The notes: a model not told the origin generated them from the letters alone. DNA of 64,000 bases from Zygnema cylindricum (GCA_037447655.1 JBBHKE010003104.1:62001-126000), one strand, 5' to 3'. Positions 48,237-61,500 are shown, counted from the first letter of the stretch. Numbers and translations are program-made.

Positions 48237-50486
48237 CTATGCATTTAAAAGATCTCGGTTGGATCTAACACATAAAAGATCACTAACAATTGAAGCCGCT
48301 AGTGCGCTCCTCTTCTTTGTTATTGTGTTCCCGACATCCGAAAAATTGCATTCCGACATGGAACTAGAAGCCGGAATAGCTAGAATAGATCTAGCAACAC
48401 CGGCTAGAATAGGAAATCCTCCATCTTTCGCACGTACATATGATTTCTTTTTCCACCATTGAAGTATGCTAAAGTTCAATCTTTCGTCGTTGGTTAATTT
48501 TAAATCAAAATAACGTTTCAATTCGTCACTAACGAGCGTTTTTTTGTCGGTGGTAATAAAAACCTCATTTTCGTCATCGCTCTCACCAAAAAAATTGTGG
48601 AAACCGTCCATATTTGGCGATATTTTTTGTTTTTTTGTGATACGTTGAGGACTACCGAAATCAACGTCATCACCAAGGTCGTTAGCAAGTTCTCGAAGTT
48701 TGACCCTAACGCTTTCAATTTCGGTTTTCGATACCCCAATTATTTCAAGTTTTTGTTTTTGTCGGGGATCTAAAAGAGCCGCGATAATATGATACTCATG
48801 AAGGCCCCACTTCGGCAACGCAAATTTCATAAAAAGTTCTTTCAATTTTTGCAAGTTTGGCGAATCGGCCGGGCATTCTTTTTCACCGTCATTGTAAGAT
48901 ATTTTTCTTATCTTACAATGGTTATGCAGAGACGTTAGTTCGAACAAAACCAAATGTAAAGTTGGTTCTTTGAACTTTTCCAACTTTAGGGTCGCTTCTT
49001 GAAACCTTTCAAAAAATCGAATAAGTTCGGTAAGGTGAGTCTTATCGATACAAGCAAAAAGTAACAATTTATTTTTTGCTTGAGCGATTGGTCCTATCTC
49101 GTTGAATGCATCGTAAACACTCTTAAGCATTCGGAGCAAAGAATTCCACCGCGTTGCGTTTTCTTGTTTTAAAGTGTTTTTCAAAAGATTTTGTAAATTA
49201 CTCTGTTTGAAAAACGTGACCAATGATTTACACGCATCTATTAGATCAAAGAATTCAGGAACTTCCACATCGTGTTTGTATTTTTTGGAAGTTCCGCTCT
49301 TGTTCAAAATTGTTGTCACAATTGTAGCAATTTTATGGTCCGCGCAAGGTATCCAAGTAAACATACTCAGTAGACCTTCAGTCGCACACATGTTAGAGCC
49401 ACTGTCGGTCACAACAACGCAACAATTTGCCAAAACATCAAAATTGGACAATTCAAAATTGGTCAAAAAAAAATTGAAAGTCGTTAAAACATTTTCCGCG
49501 GTATGTTTTTCCTCCGGAAAATGATCGACTTGAAGCGTCCGAGCATGAAGTTTAAATTCTTTGTCAATAAAATGAGCCGTTACTGACATGAATGAGGTTC
49601 TTTTTATTGTCTCGGTCCAGAGATCGATCGTAAATGCGACGAAAATATTGTTATCAATATTTTCTTTAAGTTTTGGGATGATCAAACTACGAATATATTT
49701 GGCAGAAGATATAATGTAGTTTTTTACGCCATTGGCGGACGGGAGAAGTTGGTCGATGTAAACACTTTTGTTGGACAAAACACCAACATCAAATAATGCT
49801 TGACAAAATGCTTTAAAACCTGGGAACAAAAAAAAAAAATAAAAAAATAGCATACAATTATTAACCATGATCATCAAATAAGTTTTATATCAAAATAACA
49901 TCATGACAAACCAAATAATAATAAAATAAAATAAAATAAGCGTACGAATATAAATTATAGATAAAAAAATAGTGATGAAGCTCAATAATATAAATTATTA
50001 ACAAAACAAGTTATAATGACATATACATTAACGCCATCCTAAATGGAATTCAAAATAAATCAGACCTAAACCGTCGACCATCGAAAATGGCCGAAGGTCC
50101 TCGCAACACATTAACGCCACCATTTTCGCAATTTTTTTTCGGTCACTCGTTTTCGCCTCCGTTTTTGAAAGAAATTTACGAAGAATTCCTCTAGAACTAT
50201 CCATGTCGCCCGAAGCTAAACATGTGTGAGTGTTAATTGTTGAAGTACCGTTTGTTGACTTGTATTGATAAACTACGAAACATATATTACAAGCCACTAA
50301 ACCTCCCCCCTTTACTATGTATTTGTTTGATGTTCTAGTTTCATAGACATGTTCAAAATTTTTCCAGCAACTTGAAGTGGCCTTGCTTTCTTTCACTAAG
50401 TAATACTGAGCAGTTTCACCATTTTTTGATTTTTGAAGTTCGTTTTGGATTGTAGTTTTAAGAGAAGCGAGAATGCTTTTGTCCAT
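48237..50486 (-). CDS. hAT-family transposase (BED finger, RNase H-like core, dimerisation tail)
   Basis: Cut-and-paste transposase of the surrounding element. Two exons, 50486-50066 and 49819-48237, join in phase 1 (donor TTTAG/GTCTGA, acceptor TTCCCAG), giving 667 residues with no stop or frameshift. Residues about 36-90 form a BED-type zinc finger (C66, C69, then HTC at 87-89). [16 protein letters not shown] bridges the intron and is typical of hAT proteins. Catalytic acidic residues are visible as TIDLWTE (Asp206), VTDSGSN (Asp279) and SMSECNFS (Glu630). The C-terminal dimerisation region runs from [19 protein letters not shown] to the end. Complete ends plus an intact frame suggest possible activity, but this is inference. 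Confidence 0.92.
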
Positions 50487-51642
50487 TTTGGTGTATGACT
50501 AGGTTTTGTTTGAATTGTGGTCAAGTTTTTCTAACTTATATAGCATTCCCATTTATCGATTTATTATTTGAAACATGTGAGTAAGCTAATAATTAGGATT
50601 TGTCTTGGGAAATTGACGTAATAATTTGATTTCCGCTGATTTATTAACTAATAATGACTACATGTCGCGTGACATTGACATAATAATATGATATATTTGT
50701 GGAAACGCGGTATAAAACGCATAATTAGCACTTTGCAATAATGTACGATGTATGAGTAAGCGAATAATTACGATCTGTCGCGTTATATTGATATAATAAT
50801 TTGACATATTTTTGGAAACACCGCATAAAGTGCATAATTAACACTCTACAATAGATATACGATTTGCGGCCCTTATCTTTTTGTAAGATTCGCGAAATGA
50901 ATAGCGTTAGCACCGTGTCAGATTTGCGACGTTAATCATGATGCCACGAACTTCCACGATACCAAAAGTACAACGGACAATAATGTTGGAAAAAAAAAGT
51001 ACAAAATTTTCATTTTTTTTGGTTTTTCGTTTGACCGACCGTAACCAACCGTTTTTTATTTTCCTGGTGAGTCAACCGACCGTAACCGCCCGACCCCCAA
51101 AATTTGGCAACCGAATCCGTTCCGGATCCGGCGCGCGCGGTCGGTTAACGGTCGGTCACGGTTTCGGTTGACCGTTTGCGACCTCTGCTTTAGATTCTTC
51201 TATGCGATACAGTATAAATCTCCACTGGCCGATTTAGTGCATGAAGTTCGATACGATTTACAACAAAAGGTACAGTACTGTAGCACGAAATGTCTACCGT
51301 AGTCAGAGGTCGCAATCGGGTACCCGAATCCGTACCCGAACGGTACCCGAATCCGGACCCAACTGGTACCCGCCCGCCCCCGTCGGATCCGGAACGGATT
51401 CAGGTGCCAAATAACCGGATTCGGCCGGGTGATTAAAAAAAAAAAAAAAAATCGGGTACGGCTGGGTAAGCAAAAACGAAAAAAATTGCAGGTTTCGTAG
51501 GTACGCTATACAGTACACTATTGTCCATACTATACAATATTATTGTACTTTGTACTCCTGGTATCGTAGAAGGTATGTGGGAGATGTACCATTATTTTTG
51601 TACTTGGGGTATGGTTACATCAGACGAAAAGTGAGGTTTAAT

Positions 51643-51948
51643 CATAGTTCAAAAGTAGGTGAAAGTAGGCCCATACAATATGCCTATTGTATGCAAAACA
51701 TACAATATGACCTTAAGACCCATATTGTATTCGGACCTATTCGGACCAATTAAAACATTCATACAAAAAAATGGACCAATTAAAACATTCAGACCAAATT
51801 TTTTTATTTACACCGTCAGATTCGGACGATTGGACGGTCGCTGATCAAAGTAGCGATCTAAGAAGATCACATGAAAAGCCCATAACACAACTTACGATAA
51901 AGGCGCCGACCAAAGGCCTCCCATAAAAATGCCTACTTTTTAACTATG
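51643..51948. mobile_element. hAT-like MITE (CATAGTTC family), nested
   Basis: 306 bp with ends catagttcaaaagtagg and cctactttttaactatg. It is flanked by ggtttaat (51635-51642) and ggttcaat (51949-51956), 7/8 identical. It is closely similar to the 7133-7438 copy over its length. Confidence 0.85.
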
Positions 51949-52125
51949 GGTTCAATACATAAATTTGTACTTGCCCGTTCTATGCCGTACTATATTTTCG
52001 TGAGTTTCTTAAAAACAACATTACAAAAAATAAGATTACAATTCTCCAAGTATCCGGGAGAAAACATTGACCGTCCGATTACATTATAGTTCTTCATCTG
52101 CGAAGCAATCGCTCCATCCGCCTCT

Positions 52126-52166
52126 GTAATGGTGAACCCACCTTGCAGAGGTGAGTTCACCATTAC
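52126..52166. repeat. palindrome inside the 2-kb hAT relative
   Basis: Left arm gtaatggtgaacccacct, right arm its near complement, with a tgc(a) loop region and CCT..AGG centre. Same design as the palindromes at 24671 and 27541 but different arms. Confidence 0.88.
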
Positions 52167-52327
52167 ATAACCACAATTCGCTACACCGGGACAATAGACA
52201 CGTGCGTCGATGAAAAATGAATTTTTTCACACGTCCCCAAAGTCACGCCTTCGGACAAGGTGACCGTAAAATTTGTGGCGAAAAGAAATACGGTTTTTTC
52301 CTAGAAGTCAGCAGAGTGAAGGAGATC

Positions 52328-52330
<3 letters not shown>

Positions 52331-52387
<57 letters not shown>
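52331..52387. repeat. (TA)n microsatellite
   Basis: About 28 TA dinucleotides inside the non-autonomous hAT relative. Confidence 0.97.
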
Positions 52388-52389
<2 letters not shown>

Positions 52390-52639
52390 GTACATTGACG
52401 CGGTACACTTGCGAAGTACACGTACGTAATACGCAAGTACGGATTTTGCATACGAAAATTGTCGGTTTCCAAATCTCTGACGATTTTGAAGATTTGATCG
52501 TCAACTTACGTGGAGCCACTCAAATCAGAAGACGTATGTAAAAACTTATTTACAGATGATATGCGATGTAACCGAGGCCTCTGTAATACATAAATTTTGC
52601 TGTCTGTACTATTACCGAGACCCCTTGATGTAACCATAC

Positions 52640-53096
52640 CATAGTTCAAAAGTAGGCATTTCTATTGTAGGCCTTTTGTCGGCGCCTTTATCGTAAGTTG
52701 TGTTATGGGCTTTTCATGTGATCTTCTTAAATTGCTACTTTGATCATCGATCGTCTGATCGTCCAAATTTGACGATAGTCCTATCGTAAGTTGTGTTATG
52801 GGCTTTTCATGTGATCTTCTTAGATCGCTAATTTGATCTGCGATCGTCCGATCGTCCAAATCTGATGGTTTATATAAAAAATGCCTCAAAACTCACAAAA
52901 AAATAATTTTTTGTCCGAATGTTTTTCAAAATTTAGACATCACGTTTAATTCTTTATCGATCGATGTGCAACTCAACCCTGTTACTATTTTTTTTCATTT
53001 TGCGACCAATACAATATGGGTCTTAAGGTCATATTGTATGTTTTGCGTACAATAGGCATATTGTATGGGCCTACTTTCACCTATTTTTTAAATATG
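52640..53096. mobile_element. hAT-like MITE (CATAGTTC family), second nested copy
   Basis: Ends catagttcaaaagtagg and cctattttttaaatatg. Flanks aaccatac (52632-52639) and aaccatta (53097-53104) match at 6 of 8 positions. It is longer (457 bp) than its relatives because a block of about 95 bp (ending cttttcatgtgatcttctta) is present twice. Confidence 0.78.
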
Positions 53097-53360
53097 AACC
53101 ATTACTTTTGTACTTATTCGGGTACGGGTGAGTACGCGTAGTCGCGAGAAGTCGAGTTTCGAAAAAACCCTAAAAAACCCTAAAAATTCCTAAAAAAACC
53201 GGGTTAAACTTTTTTTTCGTAAACGCATATTGGGTACCGGGTAACGATTTAGGAGCGTGACATAACGCGGGCGGATTTTCGGGTGTTCAGATTTTGAAGA
53301 AAAAAAAAATGTCGGATTCGGGTATCGTAAATTAATAAATTTGGACTTTTGCGACCTCTG

Positions 53361-53782
53361 ACCGTACTGTAGTGTTGCGAAACGACCTGTGAAACGTCGA
53401 TTCCATGCAATTATACGGATAAAGTACACTAATTTACCGTACTGTACTGTACACTCCAAATTCCCATGGCGTTTCACCTGCACGGCTAGAAGCATAGCCA
53501 TATCGTACAGCTTTATTGTACCCTTGCACGCCTGCCGTACATTTTCAATTGCATTTTTGTCAAAGCCGTACGCCTCCCGATGATTGGGGATGTTTTGTCC
53601 TGCAGACAACCCTAACCCTAACCCTAATTTCACGCTTTGATGGCAAAGTTCTGCATTTAGGATGAAATTGAGAGCAGAAAACGACAATGGAGTCCTTTGG
53701 CTCTCTTCATGCTGAATCTGCTTATTTCCTTGTCTGTTCAATTCATTCGCTGACGTCATTATAAGGCAGGAAAGACAAGAAA
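53361..53782. other. 5' flank of the BEACH gene with CCCTAA repeats
   Basis: Spacer between the hAT relative and the BEACH start. It contains three tandem CCCTAA units at about 53609-53628. A minus-strand frame (53190-53759) crosses element and spacer without any recognised motif. Confidence 0.5.
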
Positions 53783-56700
53783 ATGAATCCTTTTTGGGCT
53801 TCTTCTCTCGGATTCACGTGGCGAAATCTGGTTGGTCAGGGGGAGAAGCAGAGGGCTTCATTGTCGAGTTCGCCTTCATGGGAAGAGGTTCAATTCGGGT
53901 GAGAGAGACTCAGACAGAGACCTTATTGAACTTAATGCTGAGAGAGAGAGAGAGGAAGGAAGGTGAAGGGAGAGAAGGAAAGAGGCAACAGGAGAAGGGA
54001 GAGTGGAGAGAGGAAAGTGGAGAGAAAAGAGAGGAGAGAGGAGGGAGGGAAGGAGGAGAGAGGAGGGAGGGAAGGAGGAGAGAGGAGAGAGGAGGGAGGA
54101 GAGAGGAGAAGAGGGAGAGCAAGAGAGAGAGAGAGAGAGAGAGAGAGGCAGGAAGAGTGGGCTGATTGGAGATGCAGGAGGAAAATCCTTCACGTTTCTA
54201 TTTTGTCTTTGATAATTGCCACACACAAGCTCCTGTTCACTATTATACACCCACTTTAATTAGTCTGGATTCCGGTCATGGCTTTTTCTGCAGGACGGAA
54301 GCCAGTGAGAGACAGCTGGCAGCTTTGCTGAAGGCCTATCAGGATGCCGAAGACAAGGTCTGTTGTCTTTATCAACGCTGATTGTTCACTGCACCACTAT
54401 ACCTTACATTGCTACACTGCCCATCGCTGTTAGAGTTAATCGCGCTAATTCACGTGATAAAGTTTATGTTAATAACACTATTTAGTGAAGTGGCAAAGAA
54501 CGAGCCACCTTGCAAAACAGAATTCAGTGTAAATAAAGTGGTAATGCTAATAATTCTCTTACAGATTAACTCTAATAGTGATGGGCAATGTACCAGGAGT
54601 AGTCCTAATGCTGAATTTTTGTCAATAATACTAATTGCGGGTTACGCGATGGCCGAAAAGTTGTCCGCAATGATATCATATTCACGGTGTTGTATGCTTT
54701 TGATTCAAGAAAGATTCATGATACATTTTTTATGTGTGTTGTACACAATTACGTAGTTGTCAGAACAATAATCAACAACACATGTCAACCTCTGAATTCT
54801 TGATTCAAAATTCATATTGCACGCTATTTCCTCATTTATACATCCTCCAAAAATGAAAACCAAAGAAACATGTTAGAGAAAGTGATCCAACACATTTGTT
54901 TACTTATAATAGTGTTTTGAGCTCAACAGTGACCCACTTCAAGTTTCCTCTTTTGAGCAGTGTTGATTAGTATTAATTAGTATGTATGGACCATTATTGT
55001 GGATAAGAAACAGCAATCGATGTTTTCTCGGCGCACGTTAACAGATTTTATGTAGAATCCATAAGTTTTGGGCTCAAATTCTGGCCAGTTCATCCTCGTT
55101 AGGCATTTTGCTGGTCCACACTAATTCACGGCGAGCACAAGAAGATTGTGGTTCTTGTGGCTAGCACAAGAAGATTGTGAGCAACATTGTGTTATTTCTT
55201 TAAATCTGGAAAGTTTTACATTGCCAGCCTCATGAATTCATACACGAAATATTCAAAATGCACACGCCATTGACCATGTTAATTCAAGTATCGGGCTTTG
55301 AAAAATTCGCACGATCACCCTCACACTAATTTACTGCAAATGTAAAAGGGCCAATAGCGTGGTTAAGAAAATAATGACCACACTATCTCGTGTGGTGCCC
55401 ACTGAGTCTTATGTATATATTTTTGTTTTTATTTATAGAACTTTTGGCACTATTTATGCGCAGGCCTCAAAAAATATGGACAGAAAGTGTGTGGCACACC
55501 GATTACGGTAAATTGTGTAATAAAGAAACAAAAATGGACCACATGACTCACAATGTCGATTCAAAATCATTATTAAAACCAGTGTGGGGAATTAGTGTGG
55601 TCCTCACTATTTCTTGTGAGAGGCATCCTACTGAAAAGTTGAAATCCTACTAGTATATGTGCATCCATTATACCTCCAATGTGATTAAGGTTAGTTCATG
55701 AGCAGCAATCATGGGACCTCACTAGTAGTTTGGGTTCAAATTTAGTGGTGATGAAATTCTTTTTGCACACATTAACAGTTGATAGACATATTCTTGTGAG
55801 TCTATTCTCTCTGTCATCCTCTCCATCTCCCTCTCCCGCTCCCTCTCCCTCTCCGTCTCCGTCTCCCTCTCCTCACCATTTTGTCTCCTTATCTTCCGGT
55901 GCAGACTAAATGTTCTCGACAAATGGCCGAGTTAGTTTCGCTGTTTGTGAAAACTTTCGAAGGATGGCAACCGAAAGAACTTCAAACGGACGACATAGAA
56001 ACACAGAGTTTCAACAATTCCGTTCCAGGAGGAGTTGGAGGAGAGGAAATCGGAGTGGAAAGTAGTGTTTCCGGTTGTCAAGGAGGGCATCCTTCGGGCA
56101 TCATTTCTGTTTTCATTGATGAGTTGAAGAGCCTTACAGGACAATTTGACAAAGGTGTGCATCTTGTGACATTTGTCGCTGCTCAACTATTTTCACATAA
56201 TGTCACTCCTCAAAGTGACATTTTTCGCATCACAATAGGCAGAAATTTTTATCGACGTAGTTGAATTCCACCTTTTCTAATGCTCATTTCAATATGCAAC
56301 ACTCGAGTTTCTATATTAACGTGTGATCCACAATAATTTATGTGTGGAACGGAAATTAAAAATTGTTGAACAACAGTTGGTGTGGATACGTTAGCATTTT
56401 TGGCAAATAGAATCCACAAGTGATTAAATGTTGTTTTACAAAACCATCTTCAATCTATGAATTGAATTTAGGTAGATTTTGAACCAGGTCTAATAATTGA
56501 CTGTAGCGATAATGGAAGTGGACGGTCTTTTTTTTGGGGAAAAATCCTCTCTAAGGGATTACACTTGCACCCTATTTTCACATTTTTCCATTTTCACATT
56601 TTCACACGTTCTCAACTGCAATGTCACTGCAATTTTCATAACTTCAAAACCACATTTTTTCTCAATTTCCCATGTAAAATAAGTGGAAAGTTCTAATTGC

Positions 56701-58471
56701 GAATCTCTGTGACTACGCACACCAAGAAAGTACATTACAATTTGTCAAGCTAGAAAAGGATTTCTACATACAACACAGCATTTCAACATTTGCTATAATG
56801 TATTCTTGCAATTTTTTTTTCTATAATAGAATTACGTTTCCCAATGAAAGCATTACCAGTCATAGATTCTTTTTTTTACAGATTTTGACACTCAATCAAC
56901 CGAAATTGTCAGATTTTTTATGAGTTTTTCACAGATTTTGCGATTAGTATGTTTGTGGAGTACTTTCTTTTGTTTTTTTAGCCACGTTGGACGTTTTCAA
57001 CACTTTTCAAAAAACAATCTGAACTAACAAAAATCTGAACTCATGATTTCTGTAAAGTTTGTTTTCACGCTCATGTTATGAGTTTGTCGTCACGTGAAAA
57101 CGAAAATTACAGAATTTTTTGTTTTTCACTTTTTTTTCTTGAAAAGAAAAACGTCTGGCACGGCTTAGAAAACAAAAAAAGTACTCTCACACAAATGCTG
57201 AAGTACGTATATTCTCGATTTTTTTTGTCAAGTTCGGTTAATTGCGCGGCATATTCTTTAAGCAAGTACAAAATATATGACGTGTAATTACATCATTGGA
57301 CAAATTTATTCCAAAATGCAAAATGACAAACGCACAAATAGATTTTTAGCAAATGTTGAGATTTTGTGCTGTTATGTAAAAAACATTTTTGAGTTTTACA
57401 GATTGTCTTGTACTTTCTTAGGCGTACAATTGTGTACAGTTTCAATAAAAGACAAACATTCAGCTGGATTTGTAGTAGCTATAGATGTTTAAATGTCGGA
57501 GTTATAACAGTCGCCTTAAAAAAGAAAAAAAGAGAAGAAGAAAAAAGGAAAAAAGAAAAAAAAAATAGAAGGACAGGCAGAAATACGGCCCAACTTGCTC
57601 ATTTGAATTTGTTGTTACAATATCACTTATGATTTCGCTGACGTATTGAAATTTTAGGGATTGTGTCCTATTGTAAAGAAATGTTTGTCGTTTTGTTGGC
57701 AGAACATGGAGGGAAAATTGGACATAAATGCGATAAATGTTTAAAGAAATTGTTTATGCAAATTGAGGGAAAATTTAGTCTAAATGGGGCATAAATGGGA
57801 GGGAATTGGGCTACAAATGTGGGAAATAAGTTGTATAAATTGATCATAATCGGATACAAATAGGGTTTAAATGAAAATGCTTTTTCCAAGGGAAGAAAAA
57901 AACAAGTTATATAAATTGATTATAATCGGGTACAGCAGGCCTTCAATGAATGTTTTTTTCCAGGGGAAGAAAATAACAAGTTGTATAAATCGATCATAAT
58001 CGGGTACAAATGGGTCTTAAATGAAAATGTTTTTCCAGGGGAAGAAAATGAGGTCGATTCCCAAGAAGGTTTGGAAGTTCTCAATGCTCTCACTATTGTC
58101 ACGAGATCTTCTCGAAATCGGAAAATATTTTGTTTCTACAAAGGATTTGAAGTTATTATGAGGCTAATGAAAGGTGAGGATTGAGGTTTTTCATACGTTT
58201 GTCTTTGTTTGTATGTTGATTTTCAAGGCTTTCTGGAGTGTTTGTAGAACTTATTCTTTTCTTTCTCTCTCTCTCTCTCTCGCTCGCTCTCTCGCTCGCT
58301 CTCTCAGTCTCTCTCTCACTCGCTCGCTCCCTCTCCCTCTCCCTCTCTCTCCCGCTCTCCCTCTCCCTCCTCCTCTCTCTTTTCTCCCCTCCTCTCCTCT
58401 CCTCTCTCTCCCCCTCCTCTCCTCTCCTCTCCTCTCCTCTCCTCTCCTCTCCTCTCCTCTCCTCTCCTCTC

Positions 58472-58563
<92 letters not shown>

Positions 58564-61500
58564 CCCCCCCCCCCCCCCCCGGGGGCTTGTTTGATCTTAA
58601 AAGGTTAACTGGGTTTTTATTGTATTCAGAGAGTTCTGAGGAAGCTGAAAATTAGTACTCATGGAGGCATGCTCCTTGTCTTTCTTATTTCTCTCTCTCT
58701 CCCTCTCTGGCGACTAACTCTCCCACTCCTCTTTTCATGTCCCTTCATGCTTTAATGTTCCTCAAACAAACTGTCTTATTGACTCCAATCTTTCTAATAA
58801 ATTCTGCAGAATTTTGGTTCATCTAAACCCTTTCTCTCCCTCCTCTCCCACTCCCTCTGGCACTCCCTCACTATTTTCCTAACACAGCCCAAATTGTTAA
58901 ATCATACGGTGTATCACTTTTAGAATCACTGTTTGTTTGCCCCTTTAACTCTTATTTTTCCATAGAGTTTTCGTACCTTCTTTTACAAAGATTGGAAAGT
59001 ACGTTTCTTTCAAATTGCGACTGTCCAATAATAAAATCGACAAGTTCTTATGGAAAAAACCGAGTTTGAGAGGCATAAAAACATGACTTAAAATTTAAAG
59101 CAAGGTCTTTCCAGTTTGAATGAAACATTATATGCTCTCATTTTAGAAATCTTTTTTTAGAAAATGTTATTTTAATATACTGCGTAGTTCTAATCACCGA
59201 ATATGAATGAACGATGAGCTTTTTATAACTACTTGTAGAAAATAAAGTTGTTATGCTTTTGTTTATATTTTGATTTTCTTTTTCCCCTATAATTTCCACT
59301 GCTTTAACTGAACCTGGTTTCCCTCTACCTCTCCCTTTCCCTATCTCTCTCCGTACTTCTCTATTCTACGAAAAACTCCTAATCTTCTGTAATATTTGGA
59401 TTGAATCTGAATCAAACAAAAAAGTACCATTCACGGACGACATCCGGAAGTTCAAAATCATCACTTTTGCTTCGTTTTTCGTCTTTTTTCTTGTTTCTCT
59501 TTTTTTTGTTTTGTTTCTCACGGACGACATCCCGACGTACAAAACCACTACACCGTGAATCGTTATTAGCGTATTGAACACTAATTCGGGTACCTTTTTT
59601 TTTCAAATTCTCAAATAGAATTATCCATACTATTTAAAAAAAACCCTAATTCCTAATTAGAGTAAACGATTTCTTTGAAAATTTCCAAATTCCCAATTAG
59701 CGTTAATAACGGTAATTATTCCTATACGCTAAAAAAACTTCTACTCTAATAACGATTCAAGGTGTACTTGTCCTTCGTTTTTCGTCTTTTTTTTGTTTCT
59801 CTTTTTTTTTTTGGATTTCTCACGGACGACATTCCGAAGTACAAAAATCACCACTTGTCCTTCGTTTCTCGTTTTCTTTTTTCTTTTTTGATGCTCTTTT
59901 TTTTGCAGTTGCTTTGCTTCAACTGAATCGAGTTTCGAGTGTCGTGACAAACAATCGAAGAGCTCCTCTCTCTCTCTTTACTCAACTTAGTTTCTTACAA
60001 TGTCTTCTGGCCCATATAGTCGCCGTGGTCGCAAATTTTGTCGAAAACGAAGCCCGAGGTTCTCGAAATATCAATTTTTCCCAAGGAGGGAGAGGAGGAG
60101 GAGGAGGAGGAGGAGGAGGAGGAGGAGGAGGAGGAAGGAGGAGGAGGAGGAGGAGGGGGGGAAGGGGGAGGGGGAGGGGGAGCAGGAGGGGCTGAGGGAG
60201 GGGGAGGAGGAGGAGGAGGAGGCGAACTGGAGCTGGCTGGAAAAATTGGGCAGGCGCCGTTTTTGGAAACAGGAGGGATGGGCAACTTTGTTGGTAAGTC
60301 GAAGATAAGATTCGACAGAGAGGGAGAGGGAGGAGGAGAGAGAGAGGGAGAGTGAGTGAGAGAGAGCGAGGGAGGTTTGTGACATTAACCAAAAGGTGAA
60401 CCAAACAATGACTGATCCATCTTCAATTTCTTTTTCTTTTTCTTATTCTTCTTCTTCTTCTTCTTCTCCTTCTTCTTCTTCTTCTCCTTCTTCTTCTTCT
60501 TCTTCTCCTTCTTCTTCTCCTTCTTCTTCCTCTTCCTCTTCTTCTGCACCATTCTGATTTTTCATTTCTTGTTTCATTTCCTTTTCCCCTCGTTTTTTTT
60601 TCTTCTCTTTCTTTTGTTCCTTTCTTTTGTTTCCTTTCTTTTCGTTTCCTTTCTTTTCCTTTCCTTTCTTTTGTTTTCCTTTCTTTTTCTTCCCTTTCTT
60701 TTCCTTCCCTTTCGTTTTCTTCACTTTCTTTTTCTTCCCTCCCATTCTTTTCTTCCCTTCCTTTCTTTTTCTTCCCTTTCTTTTTCTTCCCTTTCTTTTC
60801 CTTCCCTTTTTTTTCTTTTCTTTTCTTTTACTTCCATCCTTTTCTTTTTCTTCCTTCCCTTTCTTTTCCTTCTCGTCTTTTCCTTCCTTTCTTTTCCTTC
60901 CCTTTCTTTTCCTTCTCGTCTTTTCCTTCCCTTTCTTTTCCTTCCCTTTCTTTTTCTTCCCTTCCTTTCTTTTCCTTCCCTCCTTTCTTTTCCTTCCCTT
61001 TCTTTTCCTTCCCTTTCTTTTCCTTCCCTTTCTTTTCCTTCCCTTTTCTTTTCCTTCCCTTTCTTTTCCTTTCCTTTTTGCCTCAGAACTCATTCGTATC
61101 TTACGGCTCTTGGCCGAAAAAGGGACAATTACAGATACCTCTTTGGAGAAACTGGCAATGAGAACTTTACACGTGGCAATCATTTCAAACCCGAAAATTC
61201 AACAGCATGTCCAAAGCTCCAAAATGATGGAGGTTCTTTTGGAGAAAATGGGGTGGCCGGCTCCCCATATTGCCGGAGCACCCGGGTAGGATGGAGGGAG
61301 GGAAGGAGAGAGGGGGAGGGAGAGAGGGAGAGGGGAAGGGAGAGAGGGAGAGAGGGGAAGGGGGAGGGGGGTTGGGAGGGTGAGTAGGGGAAGGGGCGGA
61401 TGGAGAGGGAGGGAAAGGGAGAGGGGGAGAGAGAAAGGGTTAGACATGTTAGGGTGGGAGGGAAGGTAAACAGAGAGAGAAGGAAAGGGGAATCTCATAG

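Larger units (their letters stand above)
51304..53360. mobile_element. non-autonomous hAT relative, 2057 bp
   Basis: It begins cagaggtcgcaatcgg and ends ttgcgacctctg, the same termini as the 4.4-kb element. It is bounded by accgtagt (51296-51303) and accgtact (53361-53368), 7/8 identical. Subterminal words are ccgaatccg / cgggtacc instead of the cggtcggt words of the larger element. It has no transposase and contains two nested CATAGTTC-family elements, a palindrome and a (TA)n run. It lies only 116 bp from the end of the larger element. Confidence 0.85.

Noticed and set aside
53794-54259. Arg/Glu/Gly-rich frames near the BEACH start
   Set aside because: They run through a purine repeat in intron 1. 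The exon 1 frame starting at 53783 splices out before it.
58174-58608. Ser/Leu-rich frames of 118-144 residues
   Set aside because: Pure CT-repeat translation inside a BEACH intron.
60443-61289. Long Lys/Glu-rich (minus) and Phe/Leu-rich (plus) frames
   Set aside because: They arise from the 650-bp pyrimidine repeat. Only 61087-61285 is supported as coding, in the BEACH frame.
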